Made by a program: the position numbers and the translations under genes
Shown here: one piece after another, positions 24,701 to 37,343 of the stretch
How the letters are laid out: the number at the start of each line of letters is the position of its first letter
How positions within the stretch are numbered: position 1 is the stretch's first letter
Notes under the pieces: generated by a model
The model's database searches: none
What the model saw: the letters and a program-made list of their open reading frames with translations, nothing else
Told to the model about the DNA's origin: nothing
Assembly: GCA_001970855.1 (NCBI GenBank)
Contig: LSSN01000245.1
Coordinates: 1-64,000 of the forward strand
DNA length: 64,000 nt
Direction: 5' to 3'
From: Smittium culicis
Taxonomy: Eukaryota; Kickxellomycota; Harpellomycetes; Harpellales; Legeriomycetaceae

Positions 24701-26726
24701 AGGTTTTGAGTGACTTTTGTTTAGAGATATTTAGCGTAGATGATTTTAAGTATTCTTGTGAGTTTGGCAAATTGCAAGAAAATAAAGGAGTGTCTGCTAC
24801 GTTATGGTCTTCATAATCATCCAAATCAGATAAACTGATATCTAGTTCTTTTTTATTTTTAATAGAGCTAGCAGAATTAATGTTAGCTTGATTCTCTGAT
24901 ATGTTTATACTTTCGCTTTTCAAAGCTAAGGGAAGCCTAACTCCAAAGATAGATCCAATATTTGGCATAGATTTAACCCATACTTTTCCTTCCATCATTG
25001 TAGTTAAATTTTTGACCAAATAAAGCCCCAGACCAGTTCCAAGCTTTGGACTTTTTGCGTCATTTACACCTACTTGTACAAACTCTCTAAATAACAAAGA
25101 GTGCAATTCTATAGGTATTCCACATCCAGTATCCTCTACCCTTATTTCTATGTATGATTTTTTGGGTGTTGAAGCAAGGCAACGAACAACAACTTTCACT
25201 TCACCGCCAGAACTAGTAAACTTTATTGCATTAGATAGCAGATTTATTAATATTTGGCGAATCCTTCCAGGGTCACCAAAAAAATTCTGAGGTATATTGC
25301 GATGATAGTCAACTAATAGCTCGATATTACTTTCGATGGTTGATCCAACAAGCATTTCAGCAACTGTAAAAACTAAATCATGAAGGTTAAAGCTTGAAAT
25401 TTGTAACTGCATTTTATTTGCACCTAACTTGCTGACATCTAGGATGGTATTCAGTAAGTCAAGTAAATGAACGCTAGCATAGTGGATATGGCCCATATTT
25501 TTTTTCTGGTTAGAATTTAGCAATTCGTCTTCCATTAAAAGCTCATTCCAGCCTATTATTGCGCTAATAGGGGTTCTTAATTCATGAGAAAGCTGGGATA
25601 CTAGCTGCATTTGTTTTATGCTTACTTTCATTTGCTTATTTGAGAGCGAACAAGCAGCTTCAATGCAGCAGTAGCCAGTTTGAGATAAAATGAAGCCGGT
25701 TAATAGTGAAATTAATGAGATAAAGAAAGTTTGAGATATATTCCAAAAAAAAGAGTTTCCAAGGTACAAGACGCCGGGGTTTTGCTGCTGGTTATAAAAG
25801 TATATTTGGAATTGAGACATCACGCTGGTTTTTTTTGTAGAATAATCGAAAATATTGACATCAGTGCTAAAAATGAAAAAAAGTTTATTTAACCGAAATT
25901 TCAAATTTAGAATGATGATCCAGAAAAAGACAGCTAGAAGTGATAAGCAGGCGTGATTAACGTGATCTATTGATAGACCGATTGTAAACATTATAATACT
26001 GATGGAGAAGGGAGTCCAGAATAAAGACCAACCGTAATTATACAGATCTGAAAAAAGCAGACACATTACTCCAAGCAAGTAAAAGAGAATTACGGCTGAT
26101 CGGTTTTTTAGCTTTTTTGTGTGTGAAAATGTTAATAATAGCACTGCGATAGATACTATTGATATAACAAAGCTTATTAAAAAGCGGGAGAATGATTTAG
26201 CTTCAGAAGTAATAAAGTCGACAAGAGCAAGAAAATCTAAGTTTGACAAAGAGTTTAGTACATTTCTTATTTTATCCTTGTTAAAGTAATTGACGTCAAT
26301 AAACCAGATGTTTGAATCTGAAAACAAAAAGAACTTGACAGAGCTTATCAATATCCACATGAATGAGTATGCGTATATACATAGACCAAATATGAGATTG
26401 AAAAAATAGTTGTAAATATCTATAACATTAGGGCATTGAGGCAAAGTTGACATCGATTTGAAATAGTTGTTGAGCAGGATTTTAAGGTTGAAGTGTAATT
26501 TATTGAATACTGATGTCGTGATAATCTTGTTACTTTCGGTTTCACCGATGTTCCACAACTTTCGCTTTCTAACCTTTTTTTTGTTTTGACGAAAATTTCT
26601 ATTGTTACTTAAATTAAAAATCGAGTTGAAGGAATTTCCAGAATCAACATCGCTTGAATCTGGATTACTCGCTAGCAAATTATTGTGAGTATTTCTTCTA
26701 AACACTTCATCATAGAGTGAAGTCAT
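18795..26726 (-). CDS. Giant membrane hybrid histidine kinase (4 exons)
   Basis: Predicted sensor kinase that autophosphorylates on His and passes phosphate to its own receiver, then to an Hpt protein. Proposed exons (minus): 26726-23307, 23251-23038, 22973-19605 and 19486-18795, total about 2,564 residues. The N-terminus (about 90-350) has six or seven hydrophobic membrane segments. HisKA holds H381 in SHELRTPISAIIGW. The ATPase shows NLLSNAIKF, DTGCGIP and GTGLGLYL (about 490-600). A region at about 730-1060 resembles a degenerate receiver split by insertions (FVIVGSSNK... later CSKPITEP). About 1,200 residues of Ser/Asn-rich disordered sequence follow. The terminal receiver has VLVADD, phosphoacceptor D2391 (IFMDIQMP) and YSKPIS, with an insertion of about 85 residues. 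The last intron can be read as GC-AG (19487-19604) or GT-AG shifted four bases. Joining all four exons into one gene rests on frame and splice consensus only. Confidence 0.82.
23031..23058 (-). repeat. Hexanucleotide microsatellite within histidine kinase exon 2
   Basis: About four tandem units of ATTTCG (plus strand) at the 3' end of exon 2 encode an Asn-Arg dipeptide run on the minus strand and run straight into the GT donor at 23037-23036. Unit-number change would alter the protein by whole dipeptides. Confidence 0.7.
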
Positions 26727-26908
26727 TACAATAATTATGCATTTATCTGAAGAGATTGATGGAAATAGAATGTGAACTAGAGAATAATGAAATTTATAGT
26801 ATGGTATACATTAAGATTAATACTGTATCTCAGAATAGGCACAAAATTGAATTCAACAAGACCTAGTTGGCTTGCCATAATTATGTTGGATTTCACTGCA
26901 TTACTTTA
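26727..26908. promoter_or_regulatory. Upstream region of the histidine kinase gene
   Basis: About 180 bases between the kinase start and the first MITE of the cluster. AT-rich, with no recognised motif. The nearest MITE begins only about 180 bp from the start codon, so it could affect expression; this is inference. Confidence 0.3.
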
Positions 26909-27117
26909 GCCTTTCCCGTCCAACGCTCTTTAAAGTAATAAAATTTATGATTCGCTTATGGTTTAAAAGCAAGCCTATTATTTGCTATTAATTTAAAATA
27001 TACCAATATTTCTTATGGATTCTGAATTAAAGTATTATAAAAGAACACAGTTGGCTAGATTTAATAGATCAAAAACAGACTAATGCCCATAATAGAAATA
27101 ATCCTTTCAGGGAAGGT
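26909..27117 (-). repeat. MITE copy, diverged
   Basis: The left end reads CCTTTCCCGTCCAACGCTCT after a decayed TTAA (TTTA at 26905-26908). The internal GTTGGCTAGATTTAATAGATC block and AACAGAC near 27075 match the family. The far end (CAGGGAAGG) is degraded and slightly expanded, so the right coordinate is approximate. Confidence 0.6.
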
Positions 27118-27121
27118 TGGC

Positions 27122-27286
27122 TTTTTTTGAACTACTATAATTATCCAGCCACAAGAATGTTTGACAATTGAATATAAAGCGTAAATGATTTATTGGCTAT
27201 TATCAATGGTGTGACCAATAATAAATTGTTTCAAATAGGCATATCCAATTTTTTTTTTTTTTTTAGAGTGCTGGTTCTAGAAAGGG
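27122..27286 (+). repeat. Probable partial MITE copy
   Basis: Only the right terminus is clear: AGAGTGCTGGTTCTAGAAAGGG followed by an intact TTAA at 27287-27290, plus orientation. The body does not align convincingly by eye, so the left end is a guess. Confidence 0.35.
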
Positions 27287-27467
27287 TTAACAAACATACG
27301 AAAAAGCAAAATTAAAGAAATCTAACCTCTAACATATTATTTTTTCTACCTCATACCCCTTGTGATTTTTTGCTCATTGGCCCTAAACTAATAATCGGTT
27401 TCGACGATTTCTATCTGACCAATGATTTTTCCCAACAGTTGAATCGTTAATAAAAATTTTTATTTAA

Positions 27468-27656
27468 CTTTTTATCGTACAACACGCCTTAAAAAAATCG
27501 AATTAATGATTCGCCCATGATTTAAAAGAAAATTTATTATTTGCAGCTCTAATAAAATATGCCAATACCTCTCAGCGTCTCGGAATTAATGTATTTTAGA
27601 TTAACATAGTTGGCTATATTTTGTGGATCAAAAATCATCTATCAATCATGAAAGGT
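27468..27656 (-). repeat. MITE copy, 189 bp, first of a tandem pair
   Basis: Flanked by TTAA at 27464-27467 and TTAA at 27657-27660. The left end is a diverged CCCTTTCCCGTCCAACG (CTTTTTATCGTACAACACG). The GTTGGCTAT and GTGGATCAAAA blocks and the terminal CATGAAAGG match other copies. It shares its right-hand TTAA with the next copy. Confidence 0.7.
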
Positions 27657-27660
27657 TTAA

Positions 27661-27848
27661 CTCGTTCCCGTCCAACACTCTCAAAAAGAATTTAATTAAT
27701 TATTTGGTTATGATTTATAGTTATAATTGTCATTTGTAGATATTTTATATTATACTAATTATTCATTAATTCTCGGAATTAATGCGTTTTAATTGAACTA
27801 GACTAGATATATATCAATGTCAAAAATATTATATCGCTCATGAAAGGG
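27661..27848 (-). repeat. MITE copy, 188 bp, second of a tandem pair
   Basis: Begins directly after the TTAA at 27657-27660 with CTCGTTCCCGTCCAACACTC and ends CATGAAAGGG before TTGA (27849-27852, one change from TTAA). It has the same orientation as the copy to its left, so two elements share one TTAA. Confidence 0.7.
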
Positions 27849-28799
27849 TTGATTAGATTGATTCAGTTGAATAAAAATATATTTTAATAAATCTTTTATA
27901 AAATTATATTGTTTATTTTTTATTTATACTGTCTTAATATTTTTTTTAAATAATTTTATTTTAATTAATATTCACACTGTGTAATATCTAAAAATTTTAT
28001 TTAATATTAATAGTTTAAAATTTGTATTCATTTAAAAATTACTTTTTTTCGTTAAATAGCTAAATTAAAATAGAAGATTAAATTTTGAAAAGTTTATTGC
28101 GGTATTCCAACTATTTATATCTACCAATTTTCGGATATTTTATCATTATACCATTAGATTTTTTTGAACATATTAACTATTTTAAACTAATGGAGACGTT
28201 CGTGGTCGTCTTTTTTTTATTGAAAGACGAATAATTTAGATATATTGCGCACGTTAGTAACCAAATATAGCAATGAAGACATTAATAAAAGGGATTCCAT
28301 ATACCTATATTAAATTACTTAAACATATAAAACTGAAAAAATAAATTAATAGCTAAAAAAAGGTAGAGAAAGTGAAAATAGTGATGATAGTTATCATGCT
28401 TGAAATTTTAAGATGATTCGAATTATTATCTTATTTATTTATGATATTTCGATGGTTATAATAGTGAATTATAGGAGTTTGAATTTTATTTCGAGCTTTT
28501 AAATAGCTTATTGAGTAAATTAGAACCAAATTTGGAACTTGTAGAATATCTATTGACAAGTTGAGAATTTTCGGCTGATACATTTATAATCGGTTTTGGA
28601 TTGCTTAGACAATTTGAAAAAAAAAAAATTCGATGCGTCACGAAAATTTTTTATTAGAAATTGCTTATGTTTCTTCCTCAATCGAGCCAAGATTTTATAA
28701 ATCAGATTTAAAAACGCTCTAAGCTACTCAAAATTCATAATCGACTAATTCAGGCTATAAATCAAATCCCTTGCTAGATGATAGTACAACTCGACCAAA

Positions 28800-31700
28800 A
28801 TTCGTTCACATTATACTTTCGGATGATACCCCGGAGTTAGCAGATAGGGTGGTGATATATATATACCCTATTTAATCGTAGTTTTGATATCGTTCAGGAC
28901 TAATTCAGAGATCGAGTAGATTTTTCATAATACTTTCAATAGAGTGGGAATTTTTTTAGCTTATTAATACACAAAAATATGCTCACTGAGCGTTGGATAT
29001 TGTTTTTTTTTTGTGTTTATTACAGAGGTTGAACAACATGTTTTATCTGTAGACTTTGTATAAAATTGGTGGTAATAACACAGGTTAGATGTGTAAGCTT
29101 ATCACATTGGGGCTTTTCGATGAAAGTTTTAGTAGGCTATTTGTGCCTACATAGAACTGAAGAAAATCCCAATTCATTTTTATTAGAATAATTTAATACA
29201 GATGATAGGACACAGTTTACCATAAAGTTTTTTTCCTGAATCAAATTTACTCCTCAATTCATTATTAACTGATAATTGTTTTCTCAAAATTTGTTGACAA
29301 AATATAAGTTTTAGTTGAAATGAGTATAACTTTGAATAAACACTAAAGTTGGAATATTGTGATTTGTGAAAAGGATGAAGAACTTTAGAAATATTAACTT
29401 TCTTTAGTTTATTATGATATTTTATAAATCTAAAAATATTAATATAAACAAAATCAGTTTTAAGTAATATTCTGGGTAAAAAATTGACATCATTTTCTTC
29501 TTTCTTTCGGGGTTATAATAACTAGAAATGGCTTCCATTGATCAGTGCGGATATGGTATCGTAAATTCTGTGTATTTCTATGGCCTTAAGGGATCTAGAT
29601 TCAGCCAAAAACCAAAAAATTTTGAAATTAAATTGTTTTGCAGCGAGCTCAGAAAGATATGATCCAATATCCAACCTATTTCTTCATAAAATCAATTAAA
29701 ATCGGACAACTAGAAATCTCATATGGGCTCTCGATAAATATCATCATGCCGGATTTTTAAAAATTTATCTGGTCTAGCTTAAGCTTCTCTAACCTATATG
29801 TTTCTTTTGGATAATTTACAATTTCAGGTGCAGAAATAAAATCCGTTATTTGATTCGATATTCTTTAATCTAAAAATCAATCTGAGTAGAATTTTACCTG
29901 GATTAAATTTAAACTCTTCATTCTTTCAAAATTATAAATTAGATTTCATAATTTCAGATATTTTGTGTTTTGAGGAAACGCTACAGAAATCCCAGTTCAA
30001 TAATACTCGGTGATTATTTTCCAAGAGCAGTTATTTTCGACTTTATGACTCTTTAATCACTATTTTAGCTTGTTCTAGCAGATGATGAGAGAAAAAGAGC
30101 GTGTTTAATCCGGTAAAAATATATCTGAATTCCAAATTGGAATTTCTATCGTCACTTTCAGAAGTTTTCTGAATACAGTCTGAGACGCCATGGATATTAG
30201 CTTCCAGGGCGGGCAAGGCTAAATTTTGGTGATATCGGATCATCTTTCGGAAAGCGTACTCTGAACCAGCGCATTGATATCCTGCAACGAGCTGTATTAT
30301 TTGTCTACTATCTTGGACAGATTCAAACCTAGCAGACCAAATTTTTACGATCCATTTTATTATTTAAGAGTATTAATACATTCTGGGATTGAATAAAAAT
30401 TATTTGGGCAATCAGAATGATTTACTAACCTGCTAAATTAAGTTCAGATTGATTTTAGTTAAACTGAGTGTGGATATTTGTTTTCATGAAAATCAGAAAA
30501 AATTCTCTTATTCCCCTATCACATATAGTGTGATGCTCTCCAATCTTGTTTAATTGAGGAATGGTGCTTATTTTTTCTTAGTAGACTAAAATTGATCGAC
30601 ACATCTCATTTTTGACATCAGTGCATAAGTAAAATTCGATGTCTGATTTGTGATTATGTGAATTTTAGCCATATTTGAGCTCAATATTGCGGAATATGAA
30701 TTTTTTTCCCACCAAAAAATCTCAGATTGAATTTCTTGAGATCTTTAATAGCTCAAAATTTCGTTTCTCTGGCATTAATTAGGTCCCTTTAGCAGTAGAA
30801 AATGTGATCTTCTAGAAGTAGAGTTTCTGGAACACATACTCTTTAGATATAAAACCGTTTCATACAAGATTGATATGAATAAATCTCAAATTTTGAGTCC
30901 TAATGGTCAGAAAGAAATGATTAATCTATGAAGCTGAGAAAAATATATTGAATGGACCTTCTGAATGAAGCTTATAAGTAATTTCAATTTCATCTACGCA
31001 GTTTTTTACTGTTTTTCTGCCTCCATTCGACGATTTCTGATCTAGTTTGAAGGCACAATGAGCAAAAATTAGCTGGAATTTATCAACTTTACTTGATGGG
31101 TGATAGACTGGAATCGCTTTTTTGATGAATTCAAATACTTTAATTTAAGTATAAGGCCTAAACCATTTAATTTTTTGAGAGCGAAGTCGAATTTAAAGCT
31201 TCATTTGTCTTTGTAAATACCATTGAATGATATTTATAGACAAATATTCTTATTTCCTTCAGTCTGTTCCATTACAGAACTGCACAAGAAATTTTAGTAA
31301 ACGCAAAAGAGCTCGATAATATTCCAGAAGGCAGGAGATGAAACTAAATTAATTATACTTTCAATTGGTTGTGCAGAATCCTCCTAAACTCATTTATATT
31401 TGAATGTTTATAAATTCATACTGAAGATCCAAAGACAGAATTTATTCGATTCTGCTGATTTAATTTCAGTTTGAATTTTGTTTCTATATCTTGAAATTAC
31501 GCTTCACAAAGAAATTATTGAGTTTGATATTTTTGAGGATTGGGATAAGACCTCCAATATTATTTTGTATATAAAAAAATAAAATAAAAAAGACGTAATA
31601 GATTGAATCTTGCGGTTGAATATTATCGATTGCTTGATTTCATTTGGTGGAGACTACTTACTCAAAAATAATAAATTAATCTCGACTCATTTTCAGCTTT

Positions 31701-32300
31701 TCATATGCTTAATTCGATTTCAAGGATTTTAGGAACGTGAATTGGATACATAATCTCATTAAAGCTATTTCTGTAACCTCGGTTGTCTGTAAGTCTGATA
31801 ATTTTGATTTCGACACAGTGGCTTCCCCCTAGTTTTGATTTTTTTTCTGTGGATCTACAGGGACAAATTATCGAAAAAAAGTTGACTGTAAGTCGGAGAA
31901 ATTTGTTCTTGAGACGACTTTGGCAAAGATAACAGAAATGTAATCAGGCGTCGAAGAAGTTTTTTTTCTGTAAGATGACTATGGAAACGGATAATTTTAT
32001 CAATTGAAAAAGAGCTAAAAATTTTTTCTATTCGCTTCTAGATTCTTGGGTATGAGGTTTTGGATAGATTCTTATTCTATCAGTTGCTTTTTATCCAGAT
32101 TGAATAGATTATCTGGTTTTCCAGAAATTTTCATATCCTCGTGTAAGTTTTTAATCTTGTATAGCTTAAAATTGTGACGACATCACCAATAGAGCTCTAG
32201 TTTGCTGGAAAGAATACTTCAGCAAAATCCATAGTGATTATCCTAAGTTTCTCCGAATTATAATATGTTAGTAGTAGTAGATTTACATTTTTCCTTTAAC
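28800..32300 (-). pseudogene. Unidentified coding relic(s), heavily decayed
   Basis: The region is less AT-rich than the desert that follows and carries several protein-like open stretches on the minus strand, each broken by stops or shifts. Examples are about 30043-30370 (about 105 codons, including LVAGYQCAGSEYAFRKMI), 30926-31146 (about 70 codons, including IFAHCAFKLDQKSSNGG) and about 31858-32035. Their composition is more normal than chance AT-rich frames. I recognise no family. It may be a decayed transposon or gene. No functional product is claimed. Confidence 0.35.
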
Positions 32301-35300
32301 TAGAGAAATAAATATCTTGCTGAAAGTTGGTTAGGTTTTATTTCAGAACTGTATTTTTAATCTTCAGAGTTTTTAGAATGTGCATTATTGAAATAATATG
32401 AGATAGACTTTATTTTAATTATGTGACTTTTTTTGGCTAGCTTATGTATGATGAAACCTATTTTTATCGATGTTAATAATTATAAGAGCACTGGATCTAT
32501 ATTTAAATAAGCAAAATTTATTAATATAGTGAAAATTAATTCTATGGTTCTGTTATGTGCTTTCTATATTGTAAAATTTGTTGAAATATTCTTTTAAACA
32601 ATTTTATTTGATCTCTTTAAACTAGAGCTTCATTATTTCCGTCTTTTTCTGTCTTCATTAGTTACAGGTAATATTAATTTTAAATAATATGTTGAATTTG
32701 TTGCAAAGTTTTAGAAAATTTTTAACAGTAGAGAACAATGATAAAGAAAATATTAATAGGATAAAAAAACTTTATGTTCTTTAAATTAAACGATTAACGT
32801 ATTTATAGCTCATTTATCAAATTTTTTTATTCAGTTTTAGTTTTCATATAAGTTTTTATCCAATAATATATTAAATTTTTATTTTCTGCTCTATAAAGTA
32901 TAATAAAATATTGAATTCGATATACGGGTGTTATTTATGCATAAAAGTACTGAATTCATGAAGAATCGCTCATATCTTATAATATATTAGAAAATTTAAA
33001 GCTAATATCACATGTGTTAAAAACCACTGCAATCCCTCAAAATCTTTTAGATTATAAAAATCTAAACACAAATAAATTTAATATAATTTAAAAAATACAT
33101 AATATAAATTATGCTCACTAGAGCTTGAATCCACAAATAAATTCATATCACTAGTATAAAACTTAACTTCAGCGAAAATTATCCACAAAAAGACCTTATT
33201 TTTATCTTCATCTTAATTCAAATATATCAATACGATTATACTGAATAATTAACAACATCTTATTTATTTTTAATATTATTGTGTATTCTTAGGAGAAGCG
33301 GGGATTTTTTTATTAAAAAATTTTATTCTTTATGTAAATAAGATATGAAATATTAGCTTTACTAGGCTGTCCAATAGATTTCAATATCTATTTGGAATAG
33401 AAATTAAAACTTAGATGGTCACCACGAAAATTTTAATATGAAAAAATGATGCTCCTCGAATATTGTTCCATTTTAATGATAAATGTAACATTTCAAGAGT
33501 GTTTTTAATAATATCAGGATATATATAAATTAATAATAAAAATGAAAAAACTTAAAATTAAGTAATATATAAATAATTATTATTTCGATATACACTGGAG
33601 CGGAGGAAATTGAAAATTATTCAAAAAATATAATCTTTCGTCAGCTATTCATAACCTAAACTATGGCAAATTTTTTTTTGAAATTTTAAAAATATAAATG
33701 AAAACGCATACTAAAATTTTTATTGGTCTGATTCAAAAAAATATTATTTATAATTTTTTTAGTTTTCCCTTTTCTAGCTCCAAAAATATATTAATTAAAA
33801 ATATTAATAGAATAGCAATAATTTTTATCGAAATTAAAAATGCGCTTAATTTTTAATTCGATAGCCACGCATTAAAAATGTCTTATTTAAAGGATAATAA
33901 CTTAAATATATATTTTAGATTATCAAAATCTTTAAAATTATGGTAATTCATAACCTACTAGATATATATAAACATTGTATCGAAGCTAATTGTATCAAAT
34001 TTCGTAAGTATTCTAGCACTTTTATGATTTGAATTAATATAAACTATAAATTTTGTTTGATTTAAAGGTACAAAATTTGAGAAAATTTATAATTTATAAA
34101 ATAATCGTTTTTTTTTTGAAAAAGAAAAGAATTAAAATAATATAAAAAAATTAATTTACCATTTACTTTATATATTTCAAATATTTAAATCGTTTAATTT
34201 TACCTTATTGAAATGATTTATTTTTTTGATAGTATAATTAGTCCATATATATGCCAAATAATTACATAAACATATAATATAAATTTAAAAATATACTCAA
34301 AAGTATTATTAAGAGGAATTTTTTGAGTTCTAAATAAGGAAAAAATAAAATATTATAGATTCAAAACATTGATTATTAATATGTAAAAATTTAATTCTTC
34401 ATATAACGTCGGTAAATAAATAAATCAAAGTTTATTATAAAGAACTTTCGATTTCTTTAAAAGAACGGATTGTGTTTTTATTTTTTAGTATAATTTAAAA
34501 ATGAAAAATTTTATAATGAATTATATATATGGGAGATTATTTCGAGGAGCGGAAATTTTTCTATTATACTTTTCCTTCGCTTCAAATTAAATATGGTTTT
34601 TATACTCAACTAGAATATATTATCAAATGGATTAAATAGATTGGCCAATAAATTCACCTAATAATTATTATCAAAAAAAAAAACAAGAGAAAAGTGTTCC
34701 TCACACTATAAATATTTCCGATATAATAAGTAAGCATTTATTTGAAATACCTAAAAAATATGGACCTTAAAAATCAAAAAAAAATACTAGAAATAAAATC
34801 ATGCTAGAAAAAAATTTTTTTACCTTGTTTTTGATTTTTATTTAAATTTAATAAAATTTTATAGTTTGTATCAAACTATACCACGATAATAGATTCGTAA
34901 ATAATTTTTTAATATTATTATTATGTGAAGTAGATGATGTCATTTTTTTATCGTTAAATTATTTTATTTTTCTTGTTTGCTAAGTTATCTGAAGTACATG
35001 ACTAGATATAAGTTTCAAAATTCTTTCAGGATGTTGAACGATTTTAATAGAAGACAGTGTTGTAAATTTAGAAATTTTTTAATCAGTCAAATTTTATATA
35101 ATTTTATAGATTTTTTCTGTTAATTCATTATGAACCTAATAAAAAATTTCTACATTTTAAGTTTAGTGATTGGCTTATTAAATTAAAAAAATTATGAGAG
35201 TATTATTATGCCTCTAAAGACTGTTTTATCAAGCCAAAATTATATCTTATGTCTTTAACCAGATATATACCACGGTTTTCATATTGAATTTAAAAAAAAC

Positions 35301-36328
35301 AGCCATTCAATTCTTAAAAAAACTCTAAAAATTATATAAAAGAATAATTCGATACGCAGAGTAAAACGCTTTTTAATGAATTTCTTATAAAAACAACAAA
35401 TATATTTCTATATATACCAATTAAATTTCTAAAAGCTCCAAATTTGATTCAAAAAAACAATTATCGTTTCAAAGGTTATTCTAAATTATTCAAGATAAGC
35501 GTCAAAGTTCCAAATGTGATTCTAATATATATAATTGATTTTTCTAGAAATTTACAGATCATAAAATTTTCGTATAATTATAAAAATAAGTGCATGCCGC
35601 ATAAGTAAACTGAAGATAATATTTACATTTACGATTTGCAATTATTCAAACTATTAAATTAACTTTATATTCATAATAAATACATATTAAATTTTTTATA
35701 AGATTTAAATCAGACTATACATACACATATATCATAAATATATCATTAAATGTACATCTAGCGCTTAAAAAAACTCAGACCATCAAATGCCAAAAGCAAG
35801 AGCCACTAACTGGGATTGAAATATCATATTTTCAAACTTTATCAATATAATTAACCACAGCACAAAGACCGAAATAATCTAATAATTCGAAATAATTATA
35901 TGATTTCCCAAGTAGTATTATTTTTATAATTTAGAACAAAATCAAGTATAATTTTTATAATTTTTTATATAAATGGGAATTTTTTTTAAACTATCATCTT
36001 AGCTAATTTCTTTTTTGAATTAATTAAAGTGGATAATTAATTTATAAATAAGATAAAAGCAATACACTGGCATAATCAAAAAAATACTTGGTTTTATTTG
36101 AATAAAATATATTTATTCTTTTTATAGGTATATTAATTTAAACACATTTTAATTCAATTCAATTCAATTTAAAATTGTTAATTATATCATAATTTTTAGA
36201 TTCAATGTAAATATTAGAAAACTGGTTGAATTATTTATATTTATATTGAATTTTAATGAAATTTACTTGACGGGGTTAACAATTTTATTTGAAAATTTTA
36301 GAACAGTCTTTAGGTTGTATATTTTAAC
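32301..36328. other. AT desert
   Basis: Extremely AT-rich sequence with no supported gene, many A/T homopolymers and simple repeats such as the AATTC tetrad near 36150-36170. A perfect 9-bp hairpin (TATAGTTTG / CAAACTATA) lies at 34860-34880. Confidence 0.55.
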
Positions 36329-37138
36329 TCTAGTAATAAAATCTCTCATACTGTGTCAGTATTTTTTTTTAGTAACTTTGTATGATGATTTATACAATTG
36401 CATAAAAATTTTATGTATTTTAATTAAAAAAGTCTGTAATTTATGCAGTCTAGCCCCATAACGAATCAATATGTCGGACAATATTAAGGTTCCGATCGAA
36501 ATGCGCCTCTACAGTAAAATTTATGGGTAATAAACTAGTATATTTACCCCCCACTTTGAACCAAATACCCTCTCAAATCGCAATTTGACATTATGGAGGT
36601 TTTTGAATGATAAAAATAGTTTGCAATACAATAGCTGCAAATTAACAAAAAGAAAAAAAAGTTAAAATCTAGATTTCTGTATATATAATTTAATTGGCTT
36701 GCTTTCTTTTTAATAAAAAGTTAAAACTTTATTCGATAATTTAATGTTTTAGTTGCATGCTATAAATTATATTTTGGCTCATTTTACAGTCATTTACAAA
36801 CATAATTGCGAATTGTGTTCTCAGATTGCAGTTGACAATATGCCAGTTTATTTGCAATATAAATAGCCAATTGGTAAATAAAAATTGGTAAATGTTTGAA
36901 ATTTAATTTAATTAGCCTATAAAATCTACTAAAACTTGCACGTTTAATTTAATTATTCTATAAAGTCTCTTCAATATAAAAGGGGTATGTTTAGTTCAAT
37001 AAATCAATATTTTTTCGATTTATTTTTAACAAAGAAGCCGTCTCAATGTATATCCACGTTTAAAGGCTTAGTTGTAGTTATAAAAAAATCAATGTTAAAT
37101 GGAATGAGTATGAAAAGCGTAATTTAGATAAAAAAAAA
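36329..37138 (+). repeat. 810-bp duplication, left copy, abutting the N gap
   Basis: Identical in length to 37344-38153, with two substitutions that I can see (36433 T vs 37448 C; 36475 C vs 37490 T). Its right edge is exactly the gap, and the other copy's left edge is exactly the gap. That is what unmerged overlapping contig ends produce. It has no coding sequence. Confidence 0.9.
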
Positions 37139-37343
37139 NNNNNNNNNNNNNNNNNNNNNNNNNNNNNNNNNNNNNNNNNNNNNNNNNNNNNNNNNNNNNN
37201 NNNNNNNNNNNNNNNNNNNNNNNNNNNNNNNNNNNNNNNNNNNNNNNNNNNNNNNNNNNNNNNNNNNNNNNNNNNNNNNNNNNNNNNNNNNNNNNNNNNN
37301 NNNNNNNNNNNNNNNNNNNNNNNNNNNNNNNNNNNNNNNNNNN
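37139..37343. other. Assembly gap of 205 Ns
   Basis: A run of 205 ambiguous bases between the two copies of the 810-bp duplication. The reading frame that spans it on the minus strand consists mostly of unknown residues and is not a gene. Confidence 0.99.
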
